Assembly (NCBI GenBank): GCA_016782825.1
Contig: JADHXT010000234.1
Location: 1 to 6,059, forward strand
Source of the DNA: Candidatus Brocadiia bacterium
GTDB taxonomy: Bacteria; Planctomycetota; PUPC01; DSUN01
DNA: 6,059 nucleotides
Reading direction: 5' to 3'
The notes under the pieces were generated by a model, which was not told the DNA's origin, made no database searches, and saw only the letters and a program-made list of their open reading frames with translations. The translations under genes were made by a program, and so were the position numbers. Shown piece after piece: positions 1 through 4,765 of this stretch (position 1 is the first letter of the stretch; the number at the start of each line of letters is the position of its first letter).

Positions 1-30
1 GTGAAGGAGACGGCGTAGGACCTCGGAGAA

Positions 31-57
31 CACAGCCGACGGCGGCTGTGCCACACG
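31..57 (+). repeat. Hairpin followed by GCCACACG tag
   Basis: A perfect 8-bp stem is formed by CACAGCCG (31-38) and CGGCTGTG (43-50) around the loop ACGG. It is followed directly by CCACACG, giving GCCACACG at 50-57. A hairpin with a quite different stem at 5933-5952 runs into the same GCCACACG (5951-5958), so this may be a scattered hairpin family with a fixed 3' tag. No T-run follows, so it is not a typical intrinsic terminator. The function is unknown. Confidence 0.5.
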
Positions 58-78
58 GGTTATCCAAAGAACAGGGCG

Positions 79-98
79 CACTTCATTCGGCTGAAGTG
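79..98 (+). repeat. Small stem-loop
   Basis: CACTTCA (79-85) and TGAAGTG (92-98) form a perfect 7-bp stem around the loop TTCGGC. No T-run follows. It lies between the hairpin at 31-57 and the first heptamer array, in a gene-free stretch. It could be an RNA hairpin at the end of an upstream transcript, but the upstream gene lies outside the window. Confidence 0.4.
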
Positions 99-107
99 TT
101 ACGAGAG

Positions 108-153
108 GAGAAGAAACGTCCAACGTCGAACGTTCAACGCCCAACGCCCAACT
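108..153 (+). repeat. Heptamer tandem array, left arm
   Basis: From 115 the sequence runs in 7-base units: AACGTCC, AACGTCG, AACGTTC, AACGCCC, AACGCCC, then AACT. GAGAAGA precedes the array. The whole arm is mirrored in reverse complement at about 190-234, where the units read GTTGAAC, GTTGGAA, GTTGAGC, GTTGAAC, GTTGAGC and then GTTTCTTCTC, which is the exact reverse complement of GAGAAGAAAC at 108-117. Seven is not a multiple of three, so this is not a protein repeat. It resembles in style the degenerate heptanucleotide (STRR) repeats known from cyanobacteria. Its function is unknown. Confidence 0.75.
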
Positions 154-189
154 GAGGATCAGGAGAAGAGCAGTCGGTCGGCGTCTTCC

Positions 190-234
190 GTTGAACGTTG
201 GAAGTTGAGCGTTGAACGTTGAGCGTTTCTTCTC
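190..234 (-). repeat. Heptamer tandem array, right (inverted) arm
   Basis: Five consecutive 7-base units start at 190 (GTTGAAC, GTTGGAA, GTTGAGC, GTTGAAC, GTTGAGC), followed by GTTTCTTCTC at 225-234. Read on the minus strand they have the same AACG-type unit as 115-149, so the two arrays form a long imperfect inverted repeat around a centre of about 36 bases. A transcript could fold this into an imperfect stem of roughly 45 bp. Confidence 0.72.
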
Positions 235-242
235 TTCCTCTG

Positions 243-277
243 CTCGTCCCTCGGACCTCGTCCCTCGCTCCTCTGAG
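243..277 (+). repeat. Heptamer tandem array, CTCGTCC type
   Basis: Consecutive 7-base units CTCGTCC, CTCGGAC, CTCGTCC, CTCGCTC and CTCTGAG begin at 243. Unit one is identical to unit three and the others are degenerate. The period matches the neighbouring arrays but the unit sequence differs, so this is a separate heptamer family in the same gene-free leader. Confidence 0.6.
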
Positions 278-315
278 TCAGGGGCGACTGGGCCGACCTC
301 GCGTCGTGTCCTCAA

Positions 316-350
316 TCTGGCATTCGGCATCTGGCATCTGGCATTCCGCA
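316..350 (+). repeat. Heptamer tandem array, TCTGGCA type
   Basis: Five 7-base units run without a break: TCTGGCA, TTCGGCA, TCTGGCA, TCTGGCA and TTCCGCA. The array ends exactly where the GGAGG ribosome binding site of the DJ-1/PfpI gene begins (351). It therefore lies in the 5' leader of that gene if transcription starts upstream, and changes in unit number would alter leader length without touching the binding site. Confidence 0.7.
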
Positions 351-355
351 GGAGG
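351..355 (+). promoter_or_regulatory. Ribosome binding site of the DJ-1/PfpI gene
   Basis: GGAGG lies five bases (CCGCA) before the ATG at 361. This strong site fixes the start of the gene at 361. No convincing -35/-10 pair was seen in the 360 bases upstream. Confidence 0.75.
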
Positions 356-360
356 CCGCA

Positions 361-936
361 ATGGCCGACAAGGTGCTCTTCATCATCGGCGACGCCACCG
401 AGACCGTCGACACCCTCTACCCCTACTACCGCGTGCAGGAGGAGGGCTTCGAGCCCGTCGTCGCGGCACCCGAGAAGCGTCGCTACCAGATGGTGCTGCA
501 CGAGGTGAAGCCGGGCTGGACCATCACCAAGGAGTGGGAAGGCTACTCCATCGACGCTGACGTGGCCTTCGCCGACGTGGCCCCCGCCGACTACCTCGGC
601 ATCTTCTTCAGCGGCGGCCGCGCGCCCGAGTACATCCGCTACGACGAGGCCCTGGTGCGCATCACCCGCCACTTCTTCGAGGCCAACAAGCCCATCGGCT
701 GCGTCTGCCACGGCGTCGAGATCCCCGCCTACGCCGGCTGCGTCGAGGGCCGGCGGATGGCCACGGTGCCCAAGTGCAAGTTCGACCTCGAGGTCTGTGG
801 CGGCATCTTCGTCGACGCCCCCTGCGTCGTCGACGGCAATCTCGTCAGCGGCCGCACCTTCCACGACCACGGGCAGTACGTCGGGGAGTGGATCAAGCTG
901 CTCGTCGAGGCGCGGGATGCCCAGGAGAAACGCTGA
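361..936 (+). CDS. DJ-1/PfpI family protein (class I glutamine amidotransferase-like)
   Basis: This 191-residue protein is a single DJ-1/PfpI domain, full length for the family. It opens with the first beta strand (KVLFIIGDATE, residues 4-14); Glu14 sits where the family has its conserved acidic residue. LYPYYRVQEEGFEPVVAAPE (19-38) and GGRAPEYIR (85-93) are typical of the subgroup. The likely nucleophile is Cys116 in the elbow VCHG (115-118). The elbow continues VEIPAY instead of the more usual GP-type continuation, and several extra cysteines follow (C127, C139, C146, C155). There is no signal peptide, so it should be cytoplasmic. Members of the superfamily include proteases, deglycases and chaperone or stress proteins, so the reaction cannot be named here. 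The start is supported by GGAGG five bases upstream. The next gene is 210 bases away, across a repeat element, so co-transcription is uncertain. Confidence 0.9.
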   Translation: MADKVLFIIGDATETVDTLYPYYRVQEEGFEPVVAAPEKRRYQMVLHEVKPGWTITKEWEGYSIDADVAFADVAPADYLGIFFSGGRAPEYIRYDEALVRITRHFFEANKPIGCVCHGVEIPAYAGCVEGRRMATVPKCKFDLEVCGGIFVDAPCVVDGNLVSGRTFHDHGQYVGEWIKLLVEARDAQEKR

Positions 937-951
937 GGCACCGGGCGAGTG

Positions 952-972
952 GTGTTCGGTGCTCGGTGGTCG
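952..972 (+). repeat. Short heptamer array, GTGNTCG type
   Basis: Three 7-base units GTGTTCG, GTGCTCG and GTGGTCG follow each other just after the DJ-1/PfpI stop codon and before the nested element at 994. Only the fourth base varies. Three units is short and chance is possible, but the period matches the arrays upstream of the same gene. Confidence 0.45.
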
Positions 973-993
973 GGGTGAAGAGAAGAGAAGCGC

Positions 994-1127
994 ACTCGTC
1001 CCGATGCTCCAGCGTCGGGACGGGGAGAACCACGCTCCAGCGTGGAGGAACGGAATCAGCGCGTACTACGCCCATCGACGCTGGAGCGTCGTCGTGTCCG
1101 TCCCGACGCTGGAGCATCGGGACGAGT
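994..1127 (+). repeat. Nested inverted-repeat element, copy 1 (134 bp)
   Basis: The ends are a perfect 30-base inverted repeat (994-1023 against 1098-1127). Each arm is itself a hairpin, for example CGTCCCGA (997-1004) with TCGGGACG (1015-1022). Inside lie two 16-base near-palindromes, CCACGCTCCAGCGTGG (1030-1045) and CGACGCTGGAGCGTCG (1076-1091), whose 12-base cores are complementary to each other. The 10-base core GCTCCAGCGT occurs at 1006 and 1034 and, inverted, at 1078 and 1106, a spacing of 28 on both sides. The layout suggests a BIME-like or MITE-like element. No target-site duplication was visible in the flanks. It ends 19 bases before the next start codon. Confidence 0.85.
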
Positions 1128-1146
1128 GAGGAAAGAGAAGACGAGG

Positions 1147-2472
1147 ATGACGAAACAGCGCTGCGCTTCCCGACGCGGGTTCCTCAAGACAATGGCGGCT
1201 GCTGCCGCCCCTTGGGTGGTGCCGGCATCAGTCATCGGTCAGGTGAGACCCGCGCCGAGCGACAGGACCACGCTCGGGATGATCGGGCTGGGGAGCATGG
1301 GGCTGCGGCATGTCAAGGGCTTCGTGCAGGAGCCCGATTGCCAGATCATCAGCCTGTGCGACGTGGACGCGGCACGGCGACAGGGGGCGGCACAGGTCAC
1401 CAACGCGACGTACAAGACCAAGAGCACGAAGCAGGTCAACGACTTCCGCGAGGTTCTCGGCGACCCCGACGTGGATGCGCTGGTGATCTCGGTGCCGGAC
1501 CACTGGCACGCGGCGTGCTCGATCCGCGCCTGCCGGTCGGGCAAGGACATCTACGGCGAGAAGCCGCTGGCACTGACCATCCGCGAGGGGCGCGCGATGG
1601 TCGAGGCGGTGAGGCGGCACAACATCGTGTGGCAGATGGGGAGCTGGCAGCGGTCGACCCGCCACTTCCGCTTCGCCGTCGAGCTGGTGCGCAACGGCCG
1701 CCTCGGCAAGCTCAAGGGGGTCGAGGTCGGCCTCACCGAGGGCTTCCGTCCCCAAGGCAAGCCCATGACGCACAGCATCCCGCCGCAGCCGGTGATGCCT
1801 GTGCCGAAGGGCTTCGACTACGATATGTGGCTCGGGCCGGCGGCGTGGGAGCCCTACACGGCGATGCGGTGCCACTGGAACTTCCGTTGGATCCTGGCCT
1901 ACTCGGGCGGGCAGGTGACCGACGACGGCGCCCACCAGATCGATATCGCCCACTGGGGCATGGGCCGCGACGGGTCAGGACCCGTCGCGGTCGAGGGCAA
2001 AGGCGAGTTCCCCGCCGACGGCCTCTGGGACGCGGCCTATCGCTTCCGCTTCCGCTGCACCTACGGCGACGGCCTCGTGATGGACGTGGGCAGCACCGAT
2101 TGCGTGAGCGGCGGCATCAAGTGGATCGGCGAGCGGGGCTGGGTGCAGGTGCGTCGCGGCGGCTACATCCGCGCCGAGCCGGCGAGCCTGCTCAAGGAGA
2201 CCTTCGGCCCCGACGAAGTCCACCTCGCGAGTCCCGCCGAGGGCCACCGCCAGGGCCATCGCCGCAACTTCCTCGACTGCATCCGCACCCGCGAGACGCC
2301 CGCGACGCCCATCGAGGTGGGCCACAGCTCCATCGCCGTCGCCCATCTCGGCAACATCGCCATGCGGCTCGGCCGCAGGATTCGCTGGGACCCCGTCCGC
2401 GAGGTCTGCCCCGGCGACCCCGAGGCCAATCGCATGCTCTGGAGCCCCGTCCGCGAGCCGTGGCAGATCTGA
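1147..2472 (+). CDS. Gfo/Idh/MocA family oxidoreductase with Tat signal peptide
   Basis: This 441-residue protein begins with a twin-arginine signal: SRRGFLK at residues 8-14, then an Ala-rich hydrophobic stretch (17-30). Export of a folded, cofactor-loaded enzyme is therefore expected, as known for Zymomonas glucose-fructose oxidoreductase. The N-terminal Rossmann domain has the dinucleotide motif GLGSMG (47-52), an acidic strand end CDVD (71-74) and the family EKP motif (138-140), in which Lys139 is the expected catalytic lysine. The C-terminal alpha/beta domain has GAHQIDIAHW (261-270), where His263 and Asp266 are candidate active-site or structural residues. The frame is open to 1042, but that extension translates the repeat element, so ATG 1147, directly before the Tat motif, is chosen. 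The ribosome binding site is weak (GAGAAG at 1135-1140). The substrate is unknown; sugars, inositols and their derivatives are usual in this family. Confidence 0.92.
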   Translation: MTKQRCASRRGFLKTMAAAAAPWVVPASVIGQVRPAPSDRTTLGMIGLGSMGLRHVKGFVQEPDCQIISLCDVDAARRQGAAQVTNATYKTKSTKQVNDFREVLGDPDVDALVISVPDHWHAACSIRACRSGKDIYGEKPLALTIREGRAMVEAVRRHNIVWQMGSWQRSTRHFRFAVELVRNGRLGKLKGVEVGLTEGFRPQGKPMTHSIPPQPVMPVPKGFDYDMWLGPAAWEPYTAMRCHWNFRWILAYSGGQVTDDGAHQIDIAHWGMGRDGSGPVAVEGKGEFPADGLWDAAYRFRFRCTYGDGLVMDVGSTDCVSGGIKWIGERGWVQVRRGGYIRAEPASLLKETFGPDEVHLASPAEGHRQGHRRNFLDCIRTRETPATPIEVGHSSIAVAHLGNIAMRLGRRIRWDPVREVCPGDPEANRMLWSPVREPWQI

Positions 2473-2481
2473 ACTTCCTGC

Positions 2482-2635
2482 ACTCGTCCCGATGCTCCAG
2501 CGTCGGGACGGCGATGCCCACGCTCCAGCGTGGAGGAACAGAGTCAGCGCGTACTACGCCCACTGACGCTGGAGCGTCGTCGGCTGCGTCCCTGACGCCG
2601 CGCGACGCGCTGCGTCGCACAGCATCGGGACGAGT
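2482..2635 (+). repeat. Nested inverted-repeat element, copy 2, with replaced right arm (154 bp)
   Basis: The left arm (2482-2511) is identical to that of copy 1, and the interior through about 2580 follows copy 1 closely, with the GCTCCAGCGT core at 2494 and 2522 and inverted at 2566. The right arm (2587-2635) keeps the outer end (AGCATCGGGACGAGT) and the inner CGTCCC, but the middle is replaced by a longer hairpin-forming segment, making the copy 20 bp longer. The element begins nine bases after the stop codon of the upstream oxidoreductase. The variant arm is repeated, perfectly inverted, at 2863-2910. Confidence 0.82.
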
Positions 2636-2862
2636 AAGGGATGAATGATGGCCCGGCGGCGCCCCATCCCCGCCGTTGCCTGCTCGCAAATGACTGCCGT
2701 TTCTACGCTTAGGAGTCCGAAAAAGCCGACGCCCCAGATTGCCCTGTATCGCGTTCTTTTGCCCTTGCGCGACCCAGGAGACCTCGATCGCAAATCTGCC
2801 CAGGAAGCCCCCTGGCAGCCCCGTACACGCGAGTAGTGTAGCGGCGCACTGCTCCACACCCG
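2636..2862. other. Gene-free segment between two inverted hairpins
   Basis: This segment of about 230 bases is enclosed by the 48-base inverted repeats and contains no recognisable gene. A 63-codon open frame (2645-2836, + strand) has no identifiable family, no ribosome binding site and an unremarkable composition, so it is not called. The middle (about 2690-2760) looks less GC-rich than its surroundings, with runs such as GAAAAAG and TTCTTTTG. That could mark a leader or promoter region for the next gene, but no clear -35/-10 pair was found. I see nothing else in it. Confidence 0.4.
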
Positions 2863-2912
2863 CTCGTCCCGATGCTGTGCGACGCAGCGCGTCGCGCGGC
2901 GTCAGGGACGAG
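2863..2912 (-). repeat. Solo long hairpin arm (beta type), inverted partner of 2587-2634
   Basis: CTCGTCCC (2863-2870) and GGGACGAG (2905-2912) form the base of a stem. Inside, GCGACGC (2879-2885) pairs with GCGTCGC (2889-2895) around AGC. The 48 bases 2863-2910 are the exact reverse complement of 2587-2634. The outer sequence CTCGTCCCGATGCT is shared with the arms of the 134-bp elements, so this is a longer variant of the same module. It ends eight bases before the AAGGAGG ribosome binding site of the next gene, so folding could affect that gene's leader. Confidence 0.8.
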
Positions 2913-2920
2913 TGATGAAG

Positions 2921-2927
2921 AAGGAGG
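2921..2927 (+). promoter_or_regulatory. Ribosome binding site of the second oxidoreductase
   Basis: AAGGAGG lies seven bases before ATG 2935. It decides the start: the frame is open further upstream to 2872, but that extension would translate the repeat arm and lacks its own binding site. Confidence 0.8.
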
Positions 2928-2934
2928 CGTAGGC

Positions 2935-4272
2935 ATGAGTGCAGTGAAGGGCGGTGGCACGTCGCGCCGCGGGTTCCTGAAAACAGCCACGAGCGCGATG
3001 GCGACGACCGCGCTGGCCGCGGGGCTGGCGCCGCGGAGCTATGCGGCGCCCGACGAGACGATCAAGGTGGCGATCGTCGGCTGCGGCGGACGCGGCAACG
3101 GGGCGCTCCTCCAGGCCCTGTCGACCCAGGGCCCGACGAAGCTCTGGGCCGTGGCCGACGTGTTCCCCGACCGCATCCAGCGCTGCCTGGCGTCGGTGTC
3201 GCAGAAGAAGCCCAAGCAGGTCGACGTGCCCAAGGAGCGTCAGTTCCTTGGCCTCGACGCCTACCGCAAGGCCATCGACTCCCTCGGCAAGGGCGGCGTG
3301 GTGCTGCTCACGACGCCCGCGGGCTTCCGCCCCATCCACCTCGAGTATGCCGTCGAGAAGGGCGTGCACGTTTTCATGGAGAAGTCGTTCGCCGTCGACG
3401 GTCCGGGCGTGCGGCGTGTGCTGAAGGCGGGCGAGTTGGCGACGAAGAAGAACCTGAAGGTGGCCGGCGGCCTCATGTGGCGCCACGACGCGGGCCGCGA
3501 GGCCCTCATCAAGCGGGTGCACGACGGCGAGATCGGCGACCTCATCCTCCTGCGCACCTACCGCATGCACGGGCCGGTCGGCTTTAACCCCAAGAAAGCC
3601 GGCGAGAGCGACCTGGCCCACCAGCTCCGCAACTACAGCGCCTACACGTGGCTCAACGCCAGCTTCTTCGTCGACTGGCTCATCCACGACATCGACGTGT
3701 CGTGCTGGGCCAAAGGCGCGTGGCCGGTGAGCGCACAAGGTCAGGGCGGCCGCCAGGCCCGCACCACCCCCGACCAGATGTTCGACCACTTCGCCATCGA
3801 GTACACCTTCCCCGACGGCACGAAGATGTCGGCCCAGGGCCGCCACATGAGCGGCTGCTGGGGCTGCTTCGGCGAGTACTTCCACGGCACCAGGGGCTCG
3901 GGCACGATCCAGTACCGCGGCGACCTGCGCCTCTACAACAGCCACAACCAGACCAAGGAGCACGAGACCTGGCGCCACAGCGGCCCGCGGCCCAACTGCT
4001 ACCAGGTCGAGCACGACCTGCTCTTCGACGCCATCCGCAACGACAAGCCCTGCAACGAGACCGAGCGGTGTGCCCATGCCTGCCTGGCCTCGATCCTCGG
4101 CCGCATGGCCGCCTTCAGTGGCAAGCTCGTCACCTGGGACCAGGCCCTCGCCTCGACCGTCGAGCTCGCCCCCGGCCTCGACTCCCTCACCTGGGACGGC
4201 CCCGCGCCCGTGCAGCCCGACAAGGACGGCCGCTACCCCGTCGCCCAGCCCGGCGTCACCAAGGCGTTCTGA
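2935..4272 (+). CDS. Second Gfo/Idh/MocA family oxidoreductase with Tat signal peptide
   Basis: This 445-residue protein starts with a twin-arginine signal: SRRGFLK (10-16), hydrophobic Ala/Thr/Met stretch (17-32), and a likely cleavage after RSYA or RSYAA (34-38). The Rossmann domain shows VAIVGCGGRGNG (45-56). The usual EKP is EKS here (149-151): Lys150 is kept and the proline is replaced by serine. The C-terminal domain has NASFFVDWLIHDIDVSCW (241-258), followed by GQGGRQAR (269-276), DHFAIEYTFPDG (284-295) and the helix ILGRMAAFSGKLVTWDQAL (387-405), a pattern I associate with planctomycete-type exported members. It differs clearly from the 1147-2472 protein, so the two are not a recent duplication and probably act on different substrates or steps. 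A strong AAGGAGG supports the start. The physiological substrate cannot be read from the sequence. Confidence 0.92.
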   Translation: MSAVKGGGTSRRGFLKTATSAMATTALAAGLAPRSYAAPDETIKVAIVGCGGRGNGALLQALSTQGPTKLWAVADVFPDRIQRCLASVSQKKPKQVDVPKERQFLGLDAYRKAIDSLGKGGVVLLTTPAGFRPIHLEYAVEKGVHVFMEKSFAVDGPGVRRVLKAGELATKKNLKVAGGLMWRHDAGREALIKRVHDGEIGDLILLRTYRMHGPVGFNPKKAGESDLAHQLRNYSAYTWLNASFFVDWLIHDIDVSCWAKGAWPVSAQGQGGRQARTTPDQMFDHFAIEYTFPDGTKMSAQGRHMSGCWGCFGEYFHGTRGSGTIQYRGDLRLYNSHNQTKEHETWRHSGPRPNCYQVEHDLLFDAIRNDKPCNETERCAHACLASILGRMAAFSGKLVTWDQALASTVELAPGLDSLTWDGPAPVQPDKDGRYPVAQPGVTKAF

Positions 4273-4283
4273 CCCTCAGACCC

Positions 4284-4417
4284 ACTCGGCCCGATGCTCC
4301 AGCGTCGGGACGGAGGCGATGACGCTCCAGCGTCGATGGGCGGAGTAGGCGTTTACTTCGGTTCTCCACGCTGGAGCGTGGGCATCGCCGTCCCGACGCT
4401 GGAGCATCGGGACGAGT
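4284..4417 (-). repeat. Nested inverted-repeat element, copy 3, opposite orientation (134 bp)
   Basis: Arms at 4284-4313 and 4388-4417 form a 30-base inverted repeat with one mismatch (G at 4289 where the other left arms have T). The core GCTCCAGCGT occurs at 4296 and 4324 and inverted at 4368 and 4396, again spaced 28 on both sides. Read on the minus strand, its first half matches copy 2 (including CGATGCCCACGCTCC after the arm), so it is inserted in the opposite orientation. The length is exactly that of copy 1. It starts 11 bases after the stop codon of the upstream gene. Confidence 0.85.
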
Positions 4418-4418
4418 A

Positions 4419-4439
4419 GGACATCCGCGCATGATGTCC
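4419..4439 (+). repeat. Stem-loop abutting the nested element
   Basis: GGACATC (4419-4425) and GATGTCC (4433-4439) form a perfect 7-bp stem around CGCGCAT, starting two bases after the 134-bp element ends. GC-rich sequence rather than a T-run follows, so it is not a typical terminator. Confidence 0.4.
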
Positions 4440-4503
4440 CGGGGAGCGCAGCCACGGCATTTGCGCCCGTTCGCCATCACCGCCCCGGCAGACGCCAGGC
4501 GGC

Positions 4504-4729
4504 AGCCCCGAAGGGGCGACAGGACGCCGACTGCCCAGCCGTCGGACGCCGGCAGGCTTCAGCCGCCGGTACCCGGCCGACATGTCCCCAAGTCCCGAAG
4601 GGACGGCAGAGACAACATCTCGCCTGCTCCGCATCGACAGGCTCTGCCGTCCCTTCGGGACTTGGTGTGGGTTTCCAGGCGATCCGGCGGCTGAAGCCGC
4701 CGGCTAAGTCCTGCCGTCCCTTCGGGACT
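4504..4729. repeat. Palindromic cluster of two hairpin types (C-D-C / C'-D'-C')
   Basis: Hairpin C is a 19-base unit, AGTCCCGAAGGGACGGCAG at 4591-4609, inverted at 4644-4662 and 4711-4729, with a diverged copy AGCCCCGAAGGGGCGACAG at 4504-4522. In the diverged copy the T-A stem pair is replaced by C-G, a compensatory change. Hairpin D is CCGGCGGCTGAAGCCGCCGG at 4684-4703, inverted with a one-base bulge at 4549-4569. The innermost C pair extends to a perfect 24-base inverted repeat (4588-4611 with 4642-4665), and the D-to-C gap is 21 bases on both sides. It fills most of the gap before the URO-D family gene. It contains no gene. Confidence 0.8.
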
Positions 4730-4756
4730 GCGGAACCGCATCGATTCACGGTGTGA

Positions 4757-4763
4757 GAGGTGA
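4757..4763 (+). promoter_or_regulatory. Ribosome binding site that decides a GTG start
   Basis: GAGGTGA lies so that its GAGG core ends five bases before GTG 4766. The in-frame GTG at 4760 overlaps this site and would have no binding site at good spacing, so 4766 is preferred. Confidence 0.55.
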
Positions 4764-4765
4764 AT

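Noticed and set aside
1..18. Possible C-terminal end of an upstream gene (five codons, then TAG at 16-18)
   Set aside because: Five codons are too few to judge, and any frame has a fair chance of such a stretch.
774..2648. Long + strand open frame of 624 codons overlapping both the DJ-1/PfpI gene and the first oxidoreductase
   Set aside because: It overlaps two well-supported genes in another frame, has the Arg/Pro/Gly-rich composition of a GC-rich shadow frame, and has no family signature.
2645..2836. A 63-codon open frame in the gap between the two oxidoreductases
   Set aside because: No ribosome binding site, no recognisable motif, and it lies inside a segment bracketed by inverted repeats. 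A small gene cannot be excluded, but nothing supports one.
2902..4077. Minus-strand open frame of 391 codons opposite the second oxidoreductase
   Set aside because: It is antisense to a clear gene and rich in Val/Ala/Leu/Gly, as expected from the complement of GC-rich codons. No motif or ribosome binding site supports it.
994..4417. Target-site duplications around the nested elements
   Set aside because: The bases flanking the three copies (for example GCGC/GAGG and ACCC/AGGA) show no matching direct repeat, so insertion by a duplicating transposase is not supported by this window alone.
4760..4762. GTG at 4760 as start of the URO-D family gene
   Set aside because: It overlaps the GAGGTGA ribosome binding site, whereas GTG 4766 is spaced five bases from it. 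The difference is only two residues.
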